From contig OY811984.1 in assembly GCA_963681505.1 (NCBI GenBank), positions 6,714,097 through 6,778,096 of the forward strand: DNA of 64,000 nucleotides, written 5' to 3'. Position numbers and translations under genes: made by a program. Below the pieces are notes generated by a model, which saw only the letters and a program-made list of their open reading frames with translations, made no database searches and had not been told where the DNA came from. The DNA comes from Eunapius fragilis. Its lineage: Eukaryota > Porifera > Demospongiae > Spongillida > Spongillidae. This document shows, in pieces, positions 46,355-57,500 of the stretch (position 1 is the first letter of the stretch; every line of letters starts with the position of its first letter).

Positions 46355-49300
46355 ATGCCATTATTCGGAAAGAAGAAAAAGGTCAAGGATTCGGACAAAG
46401 CCGTGAGTTGAAGCTTACTGATCTGAGCTACCTTTTTAACACTTCTTTTTTTTTTTTTTAATATTGTGCGCCGCACACAGAGTCATGACCAATCCAATGG
46501 AAATAGAAAAAGTGAAAAACGAGATAGGCCCATAATTTCTAACCCACTAGTCGACACATCAACGCAGAGCGACTTTCCCCCTCTCCGTTCCACCTCCTCG
46601 CTGTACACGATGGCCAACGGCCCCAGCGACGCAGTAGACGCTTGCGATCCCGGCTACTCCGTCATTACTCACTATCGGTAAGCACGGTACCGCCAGCAAG
46701 TAGTCCAATACTTGCAGCACCACGAGTCACGATGACCGAGCGTTACGCATGCGTTTTTATACATTTAAAAAATAAAAACGAAATCATTATTTAAAATAAT
46801 ATTATTATGAATAATACAGTATTAACTATTACACAAATGCGACAATAACTAAACACAAGTCACAAAATAACATACAAACTCAGATGTATACCTGTTATAG
46901 CCCTCACATTTGCCCTAACTAAATGGAGATTGAGCCGGCCGTATAGCTCAGATAAAACCCTAGATTTGGGCCTGGATGAAGAAGTGGCTAGGCGAGAGGC
47001 TAACATGGAAAACGTCTCCAAAGCCTCCTTCCCCCATGCTCCGTAAGATTCCACTACCAGAGGGACACAAATCCACCCAAGATTGTTACACTTAGCATCA
47101 TTGGCCTCATGTTTTCGGAGCTCAGTGGCATGTGCAGCTACTCCAGCAATTACTCCCGCTTCAGAAAGAATTTTGGAGTTTAGCGGTGACATAACTGATA
47201 AGTCACAGGCTGCAGTTTTGCCCAGAACCCAGTTGGAGATGAGAACATCCGCAGGACGAGAATGGCTGTGATCAGAAGTGAGATTGCAACCAGCTTCCAC
47301 TTGAACACTAAAATGCATGGGCTTCATGTTTCAGCCAATATATCCCTCAACTTGTTGTGGCGAAATACCACATCCCCACCACGTTTACATGTAGTGGCAT
47401 GATGTCCAAGAGGATCCAACATCTTATCTGGGCAGAGGGCACAAGGAGAACCCTCTGCTGTGTCAAGCTCCAACCACCACTTCAATGCTGTCTGAAATAC
47501 TGGGGGGTCTAAGTGCAAACCTTGACCTTCAGATGGAATAACCGTCAGCCATGAGGAAGCATGTGGGGAGGATGCTGATAAAAGATGAGCTCTGTCAGCA
47601 ATGGACAGAGAATCCAGGAGAACATTGAATAAATGATTGTCCAAGTACTGGAAAGAGTCTTCTGTAAATGAAACTTTTCAAGTAAAGAGCTGATATGGAT
47701 GATGTCTGAAGGATGAACTGATGCATTGAACATCTCTATTGCCTGGAGAAGATGTGCATTATTAATACAAGGAGAATCGCTCTTCAACTGAACAGGACGT
47801 ACTTAATAACGTACCATGGACGCCAATCCCTTCCCTAACAAATTAACACCTATATGTTTAAATGTCACGTGATGTAGGTCAGACCTTTATACATGCGCAA
47901 ATTTGAATTATGAGCGTAATATATGTGTATAATGTGTTTTTGCATGTTTTTTTCTTTGTATGGTGCATGTTATAATTATTATGCAAAGCTAACTATTTAA
48001 CACTTTTAAAATCACTTGTTCATATAGATCACAAGAAGACAACTGTAACTCGACTGGAAAGGACACCAAAGTAGCTAACGACTTAGTGCACGAAGGGCTA
48101 CCGAGCGCGCCGAAAGCTTCGAGGCGCGCAAGTCCCGGTACTGCGCGCGCAGAATCCGCGGAAACTGGTACCGCGCAGCTGGAAATCGAAGGTGACTTGA
48201 ACACACTGCCGAGCTTAACCAGTTTACAAGCAGGCTCAGACGACAGCTTTCTCCTCAACACGCCTCCTCATTTACCCCATGACGGTTCGCCCGTTTCGTC
48301 CAAGCAGAAAGCTACTGAGACAGAAAGAGTTTATAGTCAAGTCAGAAAAAAAACGAAATCCAGTAACCACCTAGTAAAACCATTCGCCGCTGGCGGGCCC
48401 AGGAAACACAGGGCAAGTCAATTGGATGACGAGCTGGAGTACAGGCGACGCCGTGCCAAAAACGGGCGGGTTTCGCCGGAGAATACCGGGGTGGACACAA
48501 CGAGAGATGCAAGAAATAGGGTAGACAAAAAGGAACAGAGGACTTCAAGGAAGGAAAAGACGTTCCGAAACAAGTCCTTTCCAAACGACCACTATGATGA
48601 ATCTCAGGATTCCGAAGAAGGCGAGATTGACGGAAACGATTTGAGCGAGGAAGACGACTTAACGTTGTCTAGTATGTCATCGCATAATGAAGAGTGCGAG
48701 GAGCACAATACACCTCACTCGGCCAGCTATCCAGTACATCGACCGCCGTCTAGCGGGAAACGAAAGACGGGTGGTACGTCGCCGTCCTTCGTTCCCGTAA
48801 TCCAACCGGAAACCATCACTCCATCGTCTCCGCTCAGTCCGTACGCCCCGTGCGATGCCGGATACGTCTTTACTAAGCGGCAACCGGACGGGTCACTGCA
48901 CTATTATTCCGCAACTCCTGTGGTGTCCCCAACCTCGTCCATTGCCGCGGCACCTTCCGTACTACCTTTGCGTAAACCAGCCGCCGACAGTATATCAGAA
49001 TACGAGATGTTTTACTACCCTCCCCCATCCGCTCCCCCGAAACTCTCTTCTAGTTGGCCGTACCTTTACTTTCCCTCCCAAAATGCACTCCCAGCTGGCG
49101 GGCAACCTTTGGCGGTCACCATGACAACGCACAGGGCCCCAGGCCCCACCACATACCCGCTGCCATTGTTTTGCGCTCCCAACGTCCCGTCTGCCTCATC
49201 ACCCTTGCCCCCATGGTCGCTTCCCGTGTCCCATCCCCAACCATCTCGCATGCCTTCGTCACAGCCACCTCAGCAACCGATAACCTGTACAGTGCCCACA

Positions 49301-49794
49301 GCTTCCCCCAGTGGCCCTCGCAACGTTAGTTCTCCCCCTCGCCCCACCCCAAGGAAGGCCAAGGAACCCCTGGCAGGAGGCAAAGATGAGAGAACATCCT
49401 CCCAACCATCGCAGCACTTGACCTTCACCCCTCAACCCCGGGGGGCCGGGGAGCAGAGGGAGGGGCAACCCCAGGGGGCCGGGGAGCAGGGGGAGGGACA
49501 GTGTGTAGGCACCGCAGTTCAAACAGCGTCAAATACCAATGCTGCCATGAGCCATTGCAGTCAGGTCCTGCAGGAAGGGCCTGGGTACCTTGTTGGGGGC
49601 AGCAAGTCACCCGGGAGGGATATTGAGGGGAAGCTGAAATATTTAGAAGAGGAGGGTCGCAGTCTGAAAGAGACAGGTGAGGGGGAGGGGGGAGGGGGGT
49701 GCATTGTGTTGTGGCTGGTAATAAGTGTCCTTGTTCTTTAGTTGTGAGGCTGACTGATGAGCTAACCAGGCAATCATTCAAACCAGTAAGTGTG

Positions 49795-49831
<37 letters not shown>

Positions 49832-52800
49832 AGGTCTTATTGAAAAGTTAATAATGATGAAGAGGTTAATTTGTAACTGAAAATAGAAGGTTGCCTTTAA
49901 TTTGATATTTGGAAATGGCAGGTTTAAATACTAAAAAGCATAATAGTTCGTTCTTGTCTCATTCTTTCTTTTGCACCATATTGTGAAGACTGTCCCTATT
50001 GCCCCTCAATCTGATGGAACGTCTATTGATGGAAAACTCATTGCAAAGGATGTGACCATTGCAAACCTGAAGGTAAGCTTACATCCATTACAGAGGCCTT
50101 CTGTCAGCAATGTGTGTCTTGGTGTTTTGCTTTTGAGTTGCATCTCTTTACTTCAGGAGGACATCTTACAACTGAAGAGTGAGGTAGCAAAGCTTGTGGA
50201 AGAAAATCACGTACTGACTGCTGTGAGTAGTATATATGTACACAAAGGAAACTGGTAAACTCATTTCATTGAATCATTGTAATAATTACTTTTGTGCAGC
50301 CAAGCAGCACAATAAAAAAATATCTATGTTGCTATGGATATCAGTGCACAGGGCTTCCCTCTATCGAGCATTGTTATGAGGAGTGGAGTGGAGTGTGTGT
50401 ATATATTTATCTGTGTGCCTCCGAGTGTTATCTATAACTTTGTTCTTGAACAGAATGTGCAGTCTCTGGAGGGAATATCTGCTACTAATGGAGAATGGTA
50501 ATGATATGAACGCATTGCCTTGCCTCTCACCTCCTCCCCACCCAACCTTTCAGGAAGGAGCTGGCTGAACGTGCAGAGCAGGTTACAGCAGAGAATGCGT
50601 CGCTGCAGAGACAGCATGAATTGCAGAGACAGAGGCTGGAGGAGATGAAGAAGGAACATCTGGCTACAGGTCAGGAGTTAGGAGGTGTGGCTACAGTTGA
50701 GGGCTAGGTGGGTGTGGCTATAGGTCAGGGGTTAGAAGATGTGGCTACAGGTGGTGGGGATAGGTGGGTGTGGCTTGGCTGCAATATGAAATGGATTGTG
50801 CAACTGCTCCACAAGGCTAACTTTAATAACAAGATAACCTAACCAATAATGTATTGTCATAACATAGCCATAGGGGAGTCATAATTATAGCCCATCAATA
50901 CTAGCCTTTGAATGTAGTGAACATTACAGGCTCGTGGACCTATTCTATCCACCAACCACTGTACTTAACTCCTCAGTGTCTCACCTGAAGCCACTCTCCC
51001 ATACTTAACCCCTCAGTGTCTCACCTGAAGCCACTCTCCCATACTTAACCCCTCAGTGTCTCACCTGAAGCCATTCTCCCATACTTAACCCCTCAGTGTC
51101 TCAGCTAAACATGGAGCTCTCTAGGAGCAAGAAGGATAAAGAAGCCATTGGAAAGGACCTAAGCTCCCTAAAAGAAGCTCATTTACAGCTACAGGAGAAG
51201 CTGAACCATGTAGTTGCCAAGTCAACAGCGTGTGTGCCAATGGAGGAACATAAGGAAGCATTGGAGGAATTCCAGAGGTTTGTTGACTGCCACCTGACCA
51301 CACCATGTTCATGCCTTTATTGCCTTCACTTTCGTTCCCACCTTCATTTGAGCCAACATGCTTAGTTCTAACTTTATAATCAACTTCACTTTCATTCTAG
51401 CCTATTATCCTTATCATCACATAGTCACCTTTCTGACCTTCATATTCATCCCACCCCCTCACCAAAACATTACTGCAGCATTTCATTGATTCAGGTTACT
51501 GGATGGTTTGTCAGAGAAGTCCCAAGCAGACTCTAGAACACAGGACCACCAGCTGAAGGTGTGCTTTGTGTGTGTATGTGTGTATGTGTGTGTGTGTGCA
51601 TGTGCGTGCATGTGTGTGCATGTGTGTGTGCGTGTGTGTGCATGTGTGTGTGTGTTGTCTGTGTGTGCATGTACTTGTGTGTGTGTGTGTGCGTGCATGT
51701 GTGATGCCTGTGTTTCTCTGTGTGATCACGATATGTAATCCCACCACTAATATCTGTGCAAATGTAGGCACTACAGAAAGAGAAGAAGTCACTTGTGACT
51801 AAGCTAACAGGTAATTCATGGAGTTCTCTGGATGGTTCTCTGCAGGTCAGAATGGAGTCAGTCCCTTCTCCTTCCAATACCACTTTGGCAACTGCATGGA
51901 GAGAAACCTATTTACAAAGATAATAATAATTCGAGCTGTAGGCCATAGGAGGTGTGGCGGGTACCATAGGAGGTGTGGCGGGTACCATAGGAGGTGTGGT
52001 GGGTACCATAGGAGGTGTGGTGGGTACCATAGGAGGTGTGGCGGGTACCATAGGAGGTGTGGAAGGTACCATAAGAGGTGTGGTGGGTGTTAAGGCAAGA
52101 CATGTTGGGCATATGTTTTTCATTTCAACGGGCATATGTTTTTCATTTCAACGATAAAGAATCTATTTGTGAGTAACTAGTAGATTTTAGAACATCATTT
52201 TGTTCTTTGCATGGTGACTTCCTTGCACTTGACATCAGCTGACCTTATATGCATGACGGTTGCACCAGATGTGCAGACAATGTCACACCCACCCACACAT
52301 TCCAACCTATGTTCAAGTTTTTTAGGCTAAATACTGATCATGTTGTGAGGATATGGTATGGTTCTTGTTTGTGGGCAGTCCACATGTCTGTGTGTCTAAT
52401 TTATGTGGTAACTCTTTAACCCATAAACATGAACCTCTGTCTGGCCATAACAGACACCAAGGCAGTCATTCTTCAACTTGAGGAAGAATGTACATCTTTA
52501 CACAAGTCTAACAGGTATGTCATCATTGGGGTAGGAGGAGAGCAGGGTTGTAGATAACTTTTATAGTTTTTTTTTTTGGGAGGGGGGGGGGGGGTGGGGT
52601 TGTGGTGGGGTACAACAGGCCTGAATGTTATTGTGTCAAAATTCATATCTAATATTCGTTTACATACTATGCTATTATGTTTTTAATAAATATCAGATAC
52701 AGAAATTTGGGGGGGGGGGGCCTCTCCCCCAAAACTCCCCCTTATAGATCTAGGGCCTTGAGGAGGGAGATACCCTGCTGCCTTTCATCAAGGGGAGGGA

Positions 52801-54113
52801 GGGAGGGAGGGAGGCAGAAATAAGTGCGGTTCATATAACTTTGTCCCTCTTCCTTTCTGTTCTGTTTTTCTAATTTACTTGTTCCTCCATTTAGGAAAGC
52901 CCAGGAGAAGATAGCTGAGCTCCAACGTGAGCTGGAGGAGTCACGTGACAGAGAGGTGGCCACCCACATGCATCTGAACAGTGTTGTCATGCAGGTATTG
53001 GTGTGGGGGTCATGCGTTACGCTGTGATGTCAAGTGTTGCCTGTTTTGTTTAACACAGGCTGAGAAGGCTCTTGCAGAACGTGACACATTTGCGCACATT
53101 GTGAGTTGAAAGTGAAGTGTTCATACGTGTATATATGTTCTTGTGATAACATATGGCCATATTGGCAAGCACACACACACACCACACATGCACACACACC
53201 ACACATGCACACATATCTGTGCATACTGCATACAAATGCTCAGTATTTAGGTGTGATATGGTCTTGCAGGTCAGGTATCAGCAGAAATGTGGGCGCGGGG
53301 ACGAGGATAAGCCGTCATCAAGCATTGGGCACGATGCTGTTAGAGTGAAAAGAAAGTTGCAGGTGAAAAGAGAATCTCCCCTTCAACAGACATCACTGTC
53401 CCTACCATGCATGCACACACCTATAAACACATGTGCATACACCCAAGTTGATGTGTGCAATTGCATAATTAAAAAATTCCACCCATTGTATGGACAGTCC
53501 AATTTCCAGTGCATAGAAGTTGTTGTAGAGGACTTAGGTATCTAATATGAAATAAAAATCTTTAAAGAACATGCATTAAATATAGTTCCCTTTTTGCTGC
53601 AACGATCCATTATATATTTCAGTAACTGTAATATCACACTCATATTTTTCAATTACAGATGTGGAATTCCAGTGATAGGACTGAAAGGATTACATCACAG
53701 TGAGTGCAGTCATGGCACTGGATATAGTCATGTGATGTGGGTGGGGCACTGGATATAGTCATGTGATGTGGGTGGGCCACTGGATATAGTCATGTGATGT
53801 GGGTGGGGCACTGGATATAGCCATGTGATGTGGGTGGGGCACTGGATATAGCCATGTGATGTGGGTGGGGCACTGGATATAGCCATGTGATGTGGGTGGG
53901 GCACTGGATATAGTCATGTGACGTGGGTGGGGGCACTGGATATAGCCATGTGATGTGGGTGGGGCACTGGATATTTGTAGTCACGTATGTGATCTCTGCA
54001 GTGAATATGATAAGCACCCAGAGGGAAGCTACCATGGCGATCTGCAATACCTGAGGTCACTTTTGCAGCAGAACAGAAGTGACCTTGCTGCGTGTGTTGG
54101 AAATGTGAAGTAA
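46355..54113 (+). CDS. CEP89: CEP89-like centrosomal coiled-coil protein
   Basis: Seventeen exons: 46355-46402, 46481-46677, 48028-49676, 49742-49785, 49989-50072, 50157-50222, 50454-50497, 50554-50669, 51097-51277, 51495-51558, 51768-51810, 52454-52514, 52895-52994, 53059-53100, 53270-53362, 53659-53699, 54002-54113. All phases close, giving 994 aa; human CEP89 has 783. The start is MPLFGKKKKVKDSDKA. Residues 1 to about 630 are charged, Pro/Ser-rich and probably disordered, mostly from the 1.65-kb exon 3. The rest is coiled coil: LKEDILQLKSEVAKLVEENHVL, WKELAERAEQVTAENASLQ, LQKEKKSLVTKL, SNRKAQEKIAELQRELEESRD and AEKALAERDTF. These follow human CEP89 in order (WRQLQTQAKLVLEEN; AQKKSLLLEKN; INRKSQKKIEVLKKQVE; AENITQERDSL). 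CEP89 sits on centriole distal appendages and is needed for ciliogenesis. The exon 5 acceptor is weak. Convergent with the LPCAT gene. Confidence 0.78.
46860..47800 (-). mobile_element. Degraded retroelement tail, same family as 28480-29195
   Basis: Minus-strand fragments: INNAHLLQAIEMFNASVHP, then SIADRAHLLSASSPHASSWL, CALCPDKMLDPLGHHATTC with RHNKLRD (zinc finger), RPADVLISNWVLGKTAACDL (nuclease-like) and ESYGAWGKEALETFSMLASRL. Only the 3' part of the element is present and the frame is broken between fragments. I place it with RLE-type LINEs by inference. It lies in CEP89 intron 2, antisense to the gene, and is better preserved than the other copy. Confidence 0.65.
50661..50770. repeat. 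27-bp array seeded by the CEP89 exon 8 donor, 4 copies
   Basis: TGGCTACAG|GTCAGGAGT at the true donor (50669) is repeated as TGGCTACAGTTGAGG, TGGCTATAGGTCAGGGG and TGGCTACAGGTGGTGG. Two of the three extra copies keep AG|GT. Confidence 0.85.
50957..51103. repeat. 40-bp array seeded by the CEP89 exon 9 acceptor, 4 copies
   Basis: CTTAACYCCTCAG|TGTCTCA occurs with AG ends at 50976, 51016, 51056 and 51096 at exact 40-bp spacing. Only the last continues into coding sequence (TGTCTCAGCTAAACATGG); the others continue TGTCTCACCTGAAGCC. Confidence 0.92.
51566..51705. repeat. (TG)n-rich tract after the CEP89 exon 10 donor
   Basis: Imperfect TG/CATG repeats start about 8 bases after the donor (51558). 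A similar tract follows the exon 4 donor at 49796-49830. Confidence 0.92.
51946..52092. repeat. GTACCATAGGAGGTGTGGCGG array, 21 bp, 7 copies
   Basis: In CEP89 intron 11. The following TGGGCATATGTTTTTCATTTCAACG is duplicated. Confidence 0.93.
53490..53640. repeat. Copy of the 16331/44438 dispersed repeat
   Basis: CCAATTTCCAGTGCATAGAA, GTTGTTGTAGAGGACTTA and TTTGCTGCAACGATCC follow the order of the 16331-16545 element. It lies just upstream of CEP89 exon 16. Confidence 0.6.
53707..53975. repeat. CACTGGATATAGCCATGTGA 31-bp array, about 8 copies
   Basis: Occupies the last CEP89 intron between the exon 16 donor and the exon 17 acceptor. Confidence 0.93.
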
Positions 54114-54528
54114 TACCAATGGTAGGCAGGTTGAATGGCTTCAACTTTGTTGATGTCTTTGTTGCAGGTTGACTGGTTATCATTCCACGTGTCGTCCCAA
54201 CAGAAGCACCAAACCAATCACTGTACACGTGCATCACCATATCAGATGATGACAATCAAATCAGATAATGATGACATATTTCTGAACAACACTGCCTTTT
54301 TTTTCCAGAAGGATTGGTACTACAATGGCATTGTGATATCCTAAAGTAGGGGGAGTGGCTGCATCATCACATTTCTGATACCCAATTACTATCAATTAGT
54401 ACAAGCTTTATTACTAGATGCTGCCCTGCTAAGCAAGACCCTTGCATTATGGTTGGATAGTTGATATATATAATATAATATTATATGTACAAACAATATA
54501 GAATTGGTGTTTTCATATGGCAGTCTCT
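54114..54528. other. Convergent spacer, CEP89 and LPCAT 3' ends
   Basis: 415 bp of 3' UTR-type sequence with a T tract near 54298 and an AT palindrome near 54470 (ATATAATATAATATTATAT). Nothing coding. Confidence 0.5.
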
Positions 54529-57500
54529 TTATATGGTTATTACGCCAAGGTTCTGGTATGCTTCAAACAGAAGAATATATTCCTTGTACTCCAAAAGAAG
54601 GGCCTTGAATTCATCTGCAGAAGGAGCAACAGTGATTGTGGACAATCTTGTTTGTAGCCACAAAGGACTCACCATAGCCCATCTGTGGTGGGACCTGACC
54701 AAAATCCTCTCCATGGTGCGCTGCAGCATTGTGTATGGGCAAACGGAACAGGTCTGCCGTAGAGAGCATACCATCTTGGTCCTGGTCCAGATACTGAGGG
54801 GGGAGGGGTACCCAATGGCCTTAATGTTATTGTATCCAGAAATGTAGGGGTTCACTGTGACCATATAGGAAGCATTGTTGGGATTCTATTGGCATGTGAT
54901 TGACAGAGCTAACAGAACATAGTGGAACTCTATACTTACTAAATAAAACTATAGACAAGGTGCAGTCATTATTTGATCAGAGAAAGGAGCATTTTATCCA
55001 ACAAACACATCATGCACACAAAGACCATTAAGCTGGCTCATGGATACCTACATTGAAGATCTTGTGCAGGAATTCTTCATTTTGTATGTGAGACTTGCAT
55101 CTGTCCAGAAGCCAAACATAGTTGTGGTAAGTCAAGTATCCATCAGAGCTCTTTGTTGATAGCAAGGTTTGGCAGATAGCAGAGAGGTGAGGGGGAGAAA
55201 GGGAAATGGAGGTGAGGGGGAGAGAGGGAAATGGAGGAGGTGAGGGGGGGGGAGAGGCAAAGGTGTGGAATAACATAGGTGATATACCGGTATTTTGATT
55301 TCCCACAAATAAACTGAGTCAAAAGTTCACTTACAGGAGACAGAGAATTGAATACAGCCACCAGACCTGCCCCGGAGGGAACTCCTAAATACCAGGCCAT
55401 GTCTGATGAATCGATCAGTCCATCTCTATCCTTGTCCATAATGGAGAATTTCTGCAATAGCTGCTTCAGGTCTTTGATGGAAGCACTGCAGTGCATGATC
55501 AGGTAGTTACCCTCCACCCAAAAGGCCCTCTGCTAGACCCCCCCCCCCCCCCCCCACATACACACACCCAAACAAACTTCAATATAGGACCACATACCAA
55601 ACATTCGTCCTCTGATAACCCAATATAGGTATACAGTAATCCAAACGTGGAAATAGTGGACCTCCACGTCACCTCCGCTTCCCCCAAGGTGGACCTCCAC
55701 GTCACCTCCCCCGCTTCCCCCAAGGTGGACCTCCACGTCACCCCCCCTGCTTCCCCCAATGGTGGACCTCCACGTTGCTTCCCCCAAGGTGGACCTCCAT
55801 GTCACCTCCCCCGCTTCCCCCAAGGTGGACCTCCACGTCCCCTCCCCCGCTTCCCCCAAGGTGGACCTCCACGTTGCTTCCCCCAAGGTGGACCTCCATG
55901 TCACCTCCCCCGCTTCCCCCAAGGTGGACCTCCACGTCACCTCCCCTGCTTCCCCCAATGGTAGATCTCCACGTCACCTCCCTGCTTCCCCCAAAACACA
56001 TGCATACACACGATTGCTTCCAGTTAGTTGATGAAGGACATGCTGCCATGACTCCTCACCTTAACTCCTTAACCAAACATGACTCCTCACCTTAACTCCT
56101 TCTTAACCAAACATGACTCCTCATCTGAACTCCTTACCCACACATGATTCCTCTAACTCCTTCTTAACCAAACATGACTCCTCATCTTAACTCCTTCTTA
56201 ACCACACATGACTCCTCATCTTAACTCCTTCTTAACCACACATGACTCCTCACCTTAACTCCTTCTTAACCACAGCGTACTCCACAATCCCACTGCAGTA
56301 GGGCATTTCTAGTCGTTTGGCCATTTTGCACAATGTCATATCCTCAATAGCAACACCTGACAATGGAACACCACTAGCCCTGAAGGAAGAGAGATCATCT
56401 ATGGGTGATTCAGTATAATGAATGTCATTAAAAATGTGACTAAGAATTGGATCCCTTTCGTTTTTGTTACTATCGAACAATTACACAAAATCAAACAGTT
56501 TTACTTTGGTCCCCTCTCATAACACCCCACACCTTTTAGTTTGGTCCCCCTCTCGTAACACCCCACACCTTTTACTTTGGTCCCCCTCTCATAACACCCC
56601 ACACCTTTTACTTTGGTCCCCTCTCATAACACCCCACACCTTTTACTTTGGTCCCCCTCTCATAACACCCCACACCTTTTACTTTGGTCCCCTCTCATAA
56701 CACCCCACACCTTTTACTTTGGTCCCCTCTCATAACACCCCACACCTTTTACTTTGGTCCCCCTCTCATAACACCCCACACCTTTTACTTTGGTTCCCCT
56801 CTCATAACACCCCACACCTTTTACTTTGGTCCCCTCTCATAACACCCCACACCTTTTACTTTGGTCCCCCTCTCATAACACCCCACACCTTTTACTTTGG
56901 TCCCCTCTCATAACACCCCACACCTTTTACTTTGGTCCCCCTCTCATAACACCCCACACCTTTTACTTTGGTCCCCTCTCATAACACCCCACACCTTTTA
57001 CTTTGGTCCCCTCTCATAACACCCCACACCTTTTACTTTGGTCCCCCTCTCATAACACCCCACACCTTTAGAGAACTCCATGTTCTCATACCCCAGTTAC
57101 ATTTCCTCCCTGATCGTTGTCGTCTTCCTTTCAGTAAGGGTAACTAGAGTTAGGAACAGTTATGAAGAAGGGCAATTGTACCGATCTATTTAAAATCTAT
57201 CAGCATGGTGCCTTTAGTCATAGATTGACCAGTATTAAACAGGTTTAAAAAAAGTGTTAAACCAGTTTAACATTCTTTTACCATCAGTTAAGCAGTCTGG
57301 ACTTGCTCTAACAGCACTTCCACTTCACCCTTTAAGCATTAGCGCCACACTAGTTCTCAACACTAGTCTTGCTAATTGTTGCGTTATCTTCATCCACCAC
57401 TGTCTGCCGCCATCTTAAATACCATAGCTAAAGGACTGGCTATTGGTGTGAACGTTTGTGTCTCTTCAAAGGCCATTATTGGTCAGAGACCAACATGGAG

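Noticed and set aside
46168-46461. 97-codon plus-strand frame over CEP89 exon 1
   Set aside because: Its frame does not join exon 2 in any phase; the frame starting MPLFGKKKK does.
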